From positions 124,001 to 188,000 of the forward strand of contig JAQJZZ010000011.1 of the NCBI GenBank assembly GCA_030077755.1: 64,000 nucleotides of DNA, in the 5' to 3' direction. Origin of the DNA: Filosporella fistucella. Its lineage: Eukaryota; Ascomycota; Leotiomycetes; Helotiales. Below are positions 54,748-64,000 of the stretch, piece after piece. The position numbers were made by a program, and so were the translations under genes. The notes below the pieces were generated by a model. The model did no database searches and was not told the DNA's origin. It worked only from the letters and a program-made list of their open reading frames with translations. Numbering within the stretch: the first letter of the stretch is position 1; every line of letters begins with the position of its first letter.

Positions 54748-55373
54748 ATGGCAGAGCAACAATCTTTGGTAACGAAAACGTTAATCAACACTTTCACGCC
54801 TGTATCAGGTGGATTATTACGCCCTGCTGCGGCAACAATTTTTATCCGAGGTACGTTGAAGCTGAAATGATCAGCTGGGAATCATTATTAGCCTTCCCAG
54901 ATCTGCCCTTACCTGAAGACTACGTCTTACCTGGTAATCTCTCAGCACATACTCGTTGCATTTAGCCTTAACAATAGACAGAGAGCAAGCTCAACCGCAC
55001 AATTATCACATCTCTGCTATCAATAGCGGCATTTCCGATCATCCTTCTCGCTCTTGAGATAGGCTACTTCAGTATCAGGGGAAAACCTATAATATCCTAC
55101 AAAGAAAGGAGCGACATCGAGCTGTCGGCTACAAGCAAGCTAGGTAGCAAGCGCCCTCGTACTGAACTACCATCCACAGAGAGCGGGGAAACAGGTGCGA
55201 GTGGGTCGGGAGGACTACTTGACGGACCTGGAGCCATGGGGGATGAGATTAGATGTTCGGCAAATTGGATTTATAGACCGCATGAAGGCGGATACAGATG
55301 CGAAGGAACAGGTCATACCCTTACTACTGCTGAGTACAACGCAAAGGTGGCAGCTCTTAACGGCCGTTCGTAG
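54748..55373 (+). CDS. Small single-pass membrane protein
   Basis: Three exons, 54748-54850, 54892-54933 and 54982-55373, give 178 residues; the middle exon is only 42 bases. Donors are GTACGT and GTAATC, all joining in phase 1. The N-terminal part (TFTPVSGGLLRPAAATIFIRG, FPDLPLPEDYVLPG) is followed by one membrane helix (LLSIAAFPIILLALEIGYF) and a hydrophilic tail with Ser/Gly-rich and Cys-containing segments (DEIRCSANWIYRPHEGGYRC). No homologue is recognised. The joins give continuous, coding-like sequence, so I consider the gene real. It could be a membrane protein of any compartment. Confidence 0.6.
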
Positions 55374-57583
55374 CCAGACACCATGTAGCCTGGATCTTGA
55401 AAGGAGCCATTAAACCCCTAACTCGAGCTCCCGTTGTTAGAGCAAAGTTCCATAATTAAACAGTCAGTAGTTGTCAACAAATCATGGCCATTTGTGCACC
55501 CATTCTTGCGTGTGATGATCAGAATCAAGGGGAGTTGTCAAAGCTTGGGGGTCTTTCGCAAAGATCACGTGCCAATTTAAAGGGGTGCGGATGACCTGCT
55601 AACCGAGGAGTGGAAACGACAACTCGTCAAATAATTGCGCCCTGGAGAAGCCAAGCCTCGAAAGAGTACAGTAATACATTGTGGAGACATGACCAAATGT
55701 TGAATTCGCAGAGCAGAAACTTGCATTGAATGGAATTCGCATTGGAGGAAAAAGGACTTCCTCAGCTTTGGAAGTACTCTAGGCGGCAGAAAAATAGTTA
55801 GGGCAGCTTTGAAGATGAGGAAAAGACAATGTGAAAGGAGAGATTTGTCTGTCTCTGTGATCTCTCTTGGACTTATGGTTCACAGAATCAGAAAGAGCTC
55901 TCATGAAGAGCTGCGAAGCATCATGGCAGTTCAGGTAAAGGCATGAGACACATTCGCTTGAAAGACATCCACTTCACAGCCTTTCACCGATCTTTGAAAG
56001 CAGCCAGACATGTGAATCGAATTCATCTCGGCCACAAATGCTCCGTATGTGGTTGTTCAGCTGAGAAAATGGCTGTTTGCACCGCAAATCTGTTCTTCAA
56101 GAAGTCTTACAAAATCAGTTATGCAATTCTCTTTGCCCACGAGCACCACAAAAACAATGCCAAACATAGGCACTTGCCTATTGATAGCCATTGTCTCCTC
56201 AAAATCCACAACTTGGTGCACGAAAGCGTGTCTCGCCCAGGTTTAATCTCCCAAGCGGACCCCTGCTTGGAATCTCTCGCAGACACAGTCATAAGGGCTG
56301 GCGACTCAACCAGAGGTCCAAGAATCACAACCCTTGCCAAATAGAAGCCCCTCAGTCATCCTGACTCTTGTGTCTGTTTCCACCTCATTGCTGAATCGCC
56401 AATATTTATTTTCGTGACTATTCAGCTGTAGACAGAAGTCAGCTCTTGCCGTATCAGAAGCCCCCCGGACCATCGCGATTCATCGTGCGTGTGATCCCAA
56501 TCACTGCATTGCTATCGGTTCCAATTCATGGTCGTTCATCCGGGAAATCCAAGCTCTTGCAAAACCGTTCACAACAGACACAAAACCTGTCTGATATCTC
56601 AATTAGCGTTTGAAGTACCACAGCTCCTGCCAAATGATTACCGACTGACTGTATCAATCTGAAGTGCAGATCCGTGACCATTCATGTGGGAGTAGCAGCT
56701 ATACTCCTTCAAACCGTTCACATCAGATATATTGACCTGTCTGTCAAGTCAGTTAGGCCTTAAAGTATCAGAGATGCTTCCAATTGTGTACTTTCCATTT
56801 ATGCCGACCCATTGTATCAATCCCAACCTCCAATTTGTGACCGCTCGTCTGGAAGTCCAGGGAAAATGCTCTTGCAAACCGTTCACAGCAGTGCATAACC
56901 CAGTTGGCTCAATTTGTCTATCAAAACCCATAGCTCCTGCTAATTGTGTAACTTCCAGCCATACCGACTCATCACAAAGCTGCCAACCCCTATTTGTGAC
57001 CGTTCATCGAGAAGTAGAAGCAATGCTCTTGAAAAACCGTTCACAGCAACACATAATCCTATCACAACGACTCAGTCAGCCTTTGAAAAATCACAGCTCT
57101 GCTAATTCCTTACCTTCCCAGCCATGTCTTTTCATGTAGACATCCATTCTCCAAACAGTCTGAAGATAGTCATTCCTATATCGTCCAAACCTCCGATACT
57201 CCCTCTCTCCGAGTCGATTGCCTCAGTTCAACAGTGACTGCCTCCTAATCGCCTCGGGATAAACAAAGATCCGGCCATCATATCCTCTATTCTAGACTAC
57301 CCCGTGACACTCCGACCGCCCTCCACTCGCTCCAAGTTCGAGGAAGTAGCGTGTCTCGCTTGGTACACCCAATGCATATAGCTCATACCCCCTTCGCTTA
57401 TTTACAAACTCGCCCGTCAACGATTCTCGATCTTCTTCTCAACTCTAACCACCCATTCCATCACAACGTTGTTGTTGCAACAAAACGTTGCTGATATCAT
57501 TGCGCAAACCTTTCTTGCATCACAAGTAGCTCTTCTCCATCAATTTCGCACTAGACATCGCGGGACAGCGCTGCTAAACTGCA
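55374..57583. other. Long intergenic region with diverged repeats
   Basis: About 2.2 kb before the RRM gene. It includes an open frame of 133 residues (55943-56344, plus strand) with several Cys and His residues, which I regard as unproven, and a diverged tandem repeat at about 56520-57130. The last 400 bases, pyrimidine-rich in part, are the promoter and 5' leader of the RRM gene. Confidence 0.5.
56520..57130. repeat. Diverged tandem repeat, four units of about 150-165 bases
   Basis: A core CTTGCAAACCGTTCACA recurs with CCGTTCACA starting at 56565, 56714, 56879 and 57037, i.e. at spacings of 149, 165 and 158. About 35 bases before each core sits a second motif, GTGACCGTTCAT with variants, then GGAAGT. 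Further shared words include AGCTCCTGC and AATTGTGTAACTTCC. Divergence between units is substantial. No open frame explains the pattern. It lies 450-1060 bases upstream of the RRM gene. Confidence 0.7.
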
Positions 57584-60500
57584 ATGGGCGATCACCTGCT
57601 TCCCGGGGCAGCTGAGCGGCTTTTACCCCCAGTCCCGCGAAATCTTCCCCAACTCCTCTTCCAAAACTCCTCTTCAACGCAATCCAACTCAACCAATTCA
57701 ACCGAGTCTTTCCAAACTCAGATTTTGCGTCCATTGCCCTACCACATGTCTGCATCAGACATTGCAGCTGCTGCACGCAGTCCATTGGCGCTGTCTCCAT
57801 TTGGCACACCTGATATCTCTCAGAGACCTGCCTTCGAGACACCTCCAGCTGGACTCAATCCAATCTCTGCACCATATGTTCCTCCTCCCTCGAGCTACCC
57901 TCAAGCTTATCAACTTCAATCTTTGACGCAGCAACCCTTTCAACCTGCGCAACAAGGTCAAGTCGCTAATCCATATGGCGCACCCGCAATGACCCAATTT
58001 GCTGAAGCTCAACCCGATCCATATGCGCACTACAGCCTTCAAGCTGGTGTGGGCGCTATGAATCCTCAGGTGCCTCAATATCAAAATGGATCTTATGGTC
58101 AACAATACCCTCCTTATCAACCTATGCAAGGTGCTACCATCCACGAGTCGCCATTGCAACCTGCGCACTTTCAAGGCATTCCTATGCAAGGCATGCAATA
58201 TCAAACCCCTATTCAACCTGCGCCTTTCCAAGGTCCACCAATGCAAGCTCCATCTTTCCAAGGCTCTCAATTCCACGGTGGTCAATTGCAACCTGCACCA
58301 ATGACCTTCCAACAACAGCATGGCCACATTTTGGGTCATCGCGCTCGTCCTTCATACGTTGGCAGTGCGATTGCAGAGCGCTCTCCTGTTCGAGGTGGAT
58401 TTGGTGCCCCTCCAGCATATCAACAAAACTCTTATGGCAATTATGGCAGCTACAACAGCAACCAGCAACAAGGCTATGGTCAACCTGCCCAATACCAAAC
58501 TCTTCAGGCTCGATCTGGTAATCAAAACCAACCTGGTCTGTATCAACAAGGCATGCAAGGTGCGCAAGGCCCTCCAAAGTACGCCAAACCATATGAAGTC
58601 AATCGCAGCAAACCTCCAGCTGCTATGCACAACAATTTTCACACACGTGATCATCATGGTGGTCAAGGTCATCGCAACTTTTCCCATCCTATCCAATCCG
58701 TGCCATTCACGTTCCCAGCTAAGCCTCCATCCGTTCAGCCTCCTTCAGCTGCTTCTTACAAGAGCCGATCTCAAATTTCTGGACACGACGATGCTCGTGC
58801 CTCAATCCACAGTTCTGCATCCCGCCAATCTGAGGATCAGTACATCAATCACTCTGGTACGAGCCGCAATAGCCACAATAGCTTTGCTGCCGAGAATGCT
58901 GCTGGTGCTTCACGTTTCGTGCATCGTGCACGCGGATCTTTGGTTGATAGCTCTGGCATGGGTGCAGGCAATTACCAACAACCTGATGAACCACGTACTG
59001 CGCAGAAGGTTCGAGGCCCCTTTGATCAAATTGGAAGCAACAGCAAGACCATCACACCCACTATGCACTCCAATCGATCTTATGATATGGGCAGTGCCAT
59101 CAAGTCTCGCAAGGAGATCCAAAAGACTCCCTTGGCTACCTGGCTCGAGGGCGTAGAGGAATCCCCTAAGACGAAGAAGATCGATGGTCCACCAAAGATG
59201 GCATCCTTGCTTGCTGTTGGAGGAATCAACATCAATGAACAAGGTGAGGTGGGTGAGATTGATCCATTCATCACTTCTGGTGGCCCTCCTCTTCATGATA
59301 ATTTAAGACAACGTCGCTCGCTTCATGCACCAGCCCCAACATTTAACAATCCCTTTGCGCCTGTGCACCAATTGGATACACCATACAACCAAAAGTTGCT
59401 CATTGGTCCAGTCCAAGGCCCCAGTAATGCGTTGCGTGCTATTACGGACAACCTGCAACGCAGACCATTTGTCGAGGAGGCTCTTAAAGCTGTCACCAGT
59501 GCTTTTGTTGAGAATTGTCGTCTCGCAAGTGATGATAATGAACATGGTGTTATTCGCATCACAAATGTAAGGACATCTCCCCCCAATGCGAAGGATATAC
59601 TGACAATATAGATCCCATACGGTGTGAACCGCTCTGAGGTGTTGGCATTCCTCGGCCGCAATGCTCGTCTTGCCAATGAGGCTGAGCACGAACCAGTTCA
59701 TATTGTCATGGAGCGAGTTACTTCAAAGACCCTCGATTGCTTTGTTGAGTTCGCAAACTTTAACGAGGCTGTTGCCGCTGTCCAACGTTTTGAGCACAAT
59801 CGTATTGGTGGTAAGGGAGGTCGATTGGGTCAACGTCATGTCGAGGTTGAGTTGTCAAGCCAATCTGCACTCATGCGTGAATTGTTCCCCAAGGCAAAGA
59901 ATGTTGATTGGGATGGATCTCGACCAGTTATTAAGCCCCGTGATCCAGAGGATATCTACAACTCTGGTTTCCAGGGTTTTATTAGCAGAGAGGAGTTGGT
60001 TATGTTGGTTAAGCATGTCGAGGTCCCTGGTCGATCGCCATTTTCAAAGGACTGCCCCCAACGACCATATGAGTGTTTAATCAGCACCTTGTACAAGGTA
60101 TGTCATATTTCCAGATTCTTTCCCATGCTAACAATTGGTAGTACCCTTGGTACATGGTTGACCACATCACCATCGGCGACCGTGACTGGATCTTCTACTC
60201 CACAATTAGATTGTTGAGAATCCTTCGTGAGCGCGTCGAACAAAACCACGATGATTTACGTATCACCCCAATGCTTTACAAGCGTTTGTGGCGTGCCGCA
60301 GTCAAGTGCAAGGGCTTCAATCCAAATCAAAAGGATGATGTCATGTTCTACGGCGGCATTGATTTCAACACTGGCTATGAGGTGGGTGTACCCAAGTTTG
60401 CCGATTACATGCAAAACTTGTGGACCATTGCCCCGATGCCTGGCTGCCCAGACGATCTTTGGCTGGTAAGTTGACTTGTACTATGCATCATTGAATCCCG

Positions 60501-60785
60501 ACTAACGAAATTTAGTACTTCGCTGCTATCATGCGCGAACACCTCGAGGACTTGGAGCAACAACAGCTCACTCTTGCTCAGCGAGCCGCCAAGGCTGGCA
60601 AGAAGGAGTTCCGCTATATCTGGGGCAATGTCCACAGATATTGTGGAAACTTCAAGGCCCCCGATCCAAGGTTCTACAGCATGACCTTGGCTGAAGTCGC
60701 CCAGGGCGAATGGGCCGCCATTGAGGCGGTGTTGCGCATGGCGTTGGGTTCCCCAACAGCCATGTTGCCAGCACCCCTCAATTGA
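57584..60785 (+). CDS. RNA-binding protein with low-complexity N-terminus and RRM
   Basis: Four exons, 57584-59566, 59612-60097, 60142-60465 and 60516-60785, give 1,020 residues, all joining in phase 0. Residues about 60-360 are Gln-, Pro-, Tyr- and Gly-rich, with repeated short units such as PAPFQG, PMQG and QYQ, i.e. a prion-like, low-complexity segment. An RRM-type domain starts near residue 655 (VIRITNIPYGVNRSEVLAFL, then TLDCFVEFANFNEAVAAVQRF). The C-terminal 330 residues include SGFQGFISREELVMLVKHVE, CLISTLYKYPWYMVDHITIG and YFAAIMREHLEDLEQQQ and appear conserved. It may act in mRNA regulation; the closest named family is not known to me. The start at 57584 is the first long in-frame ATG. 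Confidence 0.85.
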
Positions 60786-62121
60786 GCTGGTTCCTGCCGT
60801 GCCTGTGGCACTTCGACGCCTTGGTCATTGCTAGATTCAACGACAACTGGCATTAAGTTGCTGCGCGTCGGAATCATGGATACCATGGTGGATCGTCTAG
60901 TCGTCACTGGCAACCGGCCTACATATGTTTCCTTTGCATTACGAAGGTGTAACTTTGCTTCACGGGTTGCTTATCATTCTCATGATGAATCGTGACGGAT
61001 CATTTTATGGAATTGTTGACCTTCCTTTGATGCGACGTATCAGACCTTTGTTACTTTGGCTATCGGCATTCGACGTATGGATGGTTGTCGTTGAGCGGAT
61101 GACAGTGGTTGATGATTAGTCAAGTCTCTTTTGAATCGTCATAGTGTGAGAAATTCCATCTTAAAAAAACTCTGTGTAATGGCAATGTGACTCATTGAAT
61201 GCGTATGATATGGGAGGTGTCCCTGCGAAGAGTGCAGGTACTCAGCTGAGGAGGATGGGTATTTTGTGATGATCGATCCAAGCAAAAATCCATGCAAACT
61301 AACATTTTTTAGCAAGTGCTTGATGGCTGCAAACAGATTCAGCCGTGAAAAACGACAGCAAATGAAGTAGGAGCAAGTAGTTTACAGAACACAGATAAGC
61401 GCAACAGAAGCAGTAATAGAGGTAACGACAAAGTCATCAAGCTGAACACTTCAAGATCAATAGCATCAACAGCAGCAGCAGCTCAAATCAGTAGGACACA
61501 TCGAGTAAAGCACATCAAGAATACCGTGGCAGCAGCCCACACCAGCAAAACACAGTGCGCAGCAAAATCAATCAAGTACAAAGCAACATCACAAATGCAA
61601 TCTCAACTGAACTACTCAGAGACATCCCGTTTCCATCATGGTATCGCAATCTTTCATCGTAAATCGTGATAATCTCGACTGAGCCGTCCCTAAAATGAGC
61701 AATCTATCACTCAAGCATTCTTACCCATGTCCCCGATCGCTATCCGCGACACATCTTTAATTCAAGGATGTGATTTTGTTCAGGGAGTCTAGGCTCCGGG
61801 GGTGCAAGAATGGCGTACTTGGAGATTAGCAAGGAGAGATACTGAAGGGTACGGAAACGATATAGGTTGTGGTAGTGACGATGTTGATGATGGTGGTGAT
61901 GAGAAGAAGGTTGGGGTTGGTCGTCACAGAAGAGTTCCTGCAAGCGAAAATTTCACTGCTGCCACACCTTCATTTTTACCCCTCCAGTACCCCTCCATAC
62001 TCATCCTCAACCGTACCACACCACAAGACACGTGCTTTTCCCTTCTTTCATAAGGTTCCAATTTATCACCTCTTCCCTTATCTCGATATCTCCATCTAAG
62101 TCGCCATCTTTCGGTACAAGA
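60786..62121. other. Intergenic region with CAG/AAC-rich stretch
   Basis: About 1.3 kb between the RRM gene and TYW3. Around 61380-61600 is an A/C-rich stretch with frequent AGCA, ACA and CAG, without a long frame. It may be transcribed 3' sequence of the RRM gene. No gene recognised. Confidence 0.5.
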
Positions 62122-63776
62122 ATGCCTCCTCAACCCTCCTCATTCACCCTCAAAAAATCCCGTATCCTCTCTTCCCTGTCCGTCCCAGAAAGCACATACG
62201 ATGATCTATCTCCAAAAGGGAGTATAGATACCCAGATTCTACCTTTAATAGAGGAGATAAATAGTTATGAGGGATTTGTTACTACGAGTAGTTGTGCGGG
62301 GAGAGTGAGTGTTTTCTTGGAGGGACGGAGAAGTGGTGCTAGTGCTTCTTCTGAGGAGGAAGAGGCGGTGCAGGGAGAACGTGATCTAGATGTCGATGTG
62401 GATATGGATGAAAGGGAGAATGGAGAAGAGACACAAGAAAAACAAACAGAAACCAAACCTCCAACCTCAAGGAAAGCAGGAATAGGCGGAAAAGGAGGGG
62501 GAGGGAAATGGCTCTTCGTTTCTCATGATCCGCTTGAGATATCGAAAACAGAAGCGAAGTCAAAGGCTTGGATGGAGACTTTTGGAATGATCCCTTTGCC
62601 TGAGGGATATGATCCTGAGAAAGAGGAGCAGCAAGAGAGGAGGTTGATACATTTTAAATTTGAACCTCTGGTACGTTTTTCTTCTTCTTTTTTTTGGGGG
62701 GGGGGGGGGGGGGGGGGGCTTATTGCCTGGGTTTCGTCTCTATCTGTTTATCCTTCTATAATTCTCTATTCTTCCTATTTTTCTCTTCCTGCTTCTCTCA
62801 CTCATTCACAGCAAGAAAAATCCACCTCTCAACAGAAACCCTCCTTTCCACTCCCCAACTAATCAACCTCCTTCCCCAAAATGCCCATCCATCAAAACAA
62901 AACTAACATGCCTCTCTCTTAGATCCTACACATTCTCGCCTCCTCCCCCACCAACGCCAACACCCTGTTAACCGCCGCCCTTCAAGCCGGTTTCCGAGAA
63001 TCAGGAGCTTTGAACCTCCTCCCATCTCTCTCCCAATCCTCCAACTCCTTCACCTCAGAAGCAACACCCCAAATCGCAATCCGCACCCAGGGCCTCACGC
63101 TTGAAAGCGTGATTGGCTTCCATTGGAAGGGAGAGAATGTATGTTGCGTGCCTGAATGGCAATTGGACATGTTGGTCAGGACTGCGAATGGACGGTTTGA
63201 GGAGAATGAGAGGAGGAGGGAGAGGTTGGGGAAGGGGTTGAGGTTAGTGATTCCTTCTTTATTTTTATGTCTGTTTCTATTTCCTGCTGAGATCTTTGTG
63301 GTACTCGGTTTTTGGCATTTGGATGTCGATGAGACTCTTTATTGCGGTTTCTGGTAGCTGTTGGCTTCACCATTGAGCCTCGCTGTCTCATCTGGCACTG
63401 TGATTTTCTTGTTATGGTGTTCATTATTCTCTTCTTTGCCGTCCTCATTGCCCCTTCATCCTCCCACCTTCATCCCTCCTTCTCCCTTTCACATCCCCTC
63501 TCCCCGTCCCTCTTCTCCTTCCACCTCCTCCTCACGCCCCACACACCCAAACTCCCACTAACCCTCTCTCCCAGAACCCTCCTCACCCACACTTCCACCT
63601 CCAAAACAGGCGACTCGGGACCCTGGGAAACAAAAGAAGCGCGACGGGAACGTAAACGTCGTGAAGGAATGTCGAAAAAGGCGGCTTTACATTTAGGAGA
63701 GAATATGAGGGAGGATTATGGAGGGGAGGGGGATGATGAGTTTCCTGCTTTAGGGGGGTTTGGGGTGGAGGTCTGA
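62122..63776 (+). CDS. TYW3: tRNA wybutosine-synthesising protein 3 (TYW3)
   Basis: Exons 62122-62670, 62923-63242 and 63575-63776 give 356 residues; phases match (0 and 2), and the second intron ends with CTAAC and CCCAG. The N-terminal core reads TTSSCAGRVSVFLEG and GGGKWLFVSHDPLE; the second half includes RESGALNL, IAIRTQGLTLESVIG and PEWQLDMLVRTANGRFEENERRR, which fit TYW3. The enzyme methylates N4 of yW-86 in the hypermodified guanosine-37 pathway of tRNA-Phe. An acidic insert lies at residues about 72-112. Intron 1 (252 bases) has a 23-base G run, intron 2 is 332 bases; both are long for this window. The C-terminal extension is charged. Confidence 0.85.
62696..62718 (+). repeat. Poly(G) tract of 23 bases in TYW3 intron 1
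   Basis: A run of 23 G directly follows a run of eight T, near the 5' part of TYW3 intron 1. Four or more G runs in one tract can form G-quadruplexes in DNA or RNA. The exact length is prone to sequencing error. Confidence 0.9.
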
Positions 63777-64000
63777 GGGTTAATGGGGGAGGTGATAAGC
63801 AGGGGAAGAAAAGAATGCTAAAAGAAAGCAAGATGATGGCTTTTTGGTGGAGTGTATATAAGTCAGTCAGTGAATCTAAACCAGTGTGGACTATACATTT
63901 TCTATCCTTTTAGATGGTCCCGTTTGGTCTACCATCTATGTACCAATCCAATCACAGAAAAACGCAGCTAAGTTTCGAGAGAGCAGAATCCAGGATTAGA

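Noticed and set aside
55943..56344. Orphan open frame of 133 residues
   Set aside because: It begins with an ATG and has Cys and His residues, but no recognised motif; length alone is not enough to call it a gene.
61380..61610. CAG/ACA-rich stretch as a possible microsatellite or coding repeat
   Set aside because: The units are irregular, and no long frame or clean tandem period is present.

Overview
The window is about 64 kb of nuclear DNA from a filamentous ascomycete. This rests on gene density of roughly one gene per 1.5-2 kb on both strands, short introns of about 46-80 bases with GTAAGT-like donors and CTNAC-like branch sites, and fungal families such as HET, CFEM, DUF4246 and D-arabinono-1,4-lactone oxidase. 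The gene set would fit Leotiomycetes, but that placement is inference from general familiarity. No operons, CRISPR arrays, intact transposons or convincing tRNA genes were seen. Most spliced models below were built by eye by matching intron phases.

Layout. 1-13 kb is accessory in character: a truncated C-terminal exon, a DUF4246 protein, two predicted secreted proteins, an F-box/ankyrin gene and a wrecked paralogue beside it. 13.5-17 kb holds a small coiled-coil membrane protein, a sedoheptulose-bisphosphatase-like phosphatase (SHB17 type) and a C2H2/coiled-coil regulator. 18-19 kb holds a decayed cysteine-rich surface protein. 19.4-24 kb holds a DUF1275 membrane protein and a divergent sulfur pair: an MBL-fold persulfide dioxygenase and a YeeE/YedE sulfur transporter. 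24.4-27 kb carries a small conserved protein and D-arabinono-1,4-lactone oxidase. 28.9-34.7 kb has a UPF0303 protein with a long disordered N-terminus, an N-terminally deleted aldo-keto reductase, a trefoil-like protein and a HET-domain gene. 35-43.8 kb is mostly conserved: a large helical protein, a conserved fungal protein, a methyltransferase, UBP6-type deubiquitinase and ARPC4. 44-48.7 kb has an eight-cysteine secreted protein and a head-to-head pair of a class III CoA-transferase and an acyl-CoA dehydrogenase. 49-63.8 kb has RCC1 (Ran exchange factor), a secreted class 3 lipase, a CFEM-like membrane-anchored protein, a small single-pass membrane protein, a diverged tandem repeat, an RRM protein with a low-complexity N-terminus, and TYW3.

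How genes may work together. The clearest functional pairing is the persulfide dioxygenase with the YeeE/YedE transporter, which share one roughly 0.8 kb promoter region and together suggest uptake and oxidation of reduced sulfur. The second is the CoA-transferase/acyl-CoA dehydrogenase pair, which suggests a mitochondrial acid-catabolism step, although both models have an unresolved splice or frame problem. Several loci are clearly broken (ankyrin copy, surface protein, aldo-keto reductase), so the accessory parts appear to be turning over. I saw no system that I could call wholly new.
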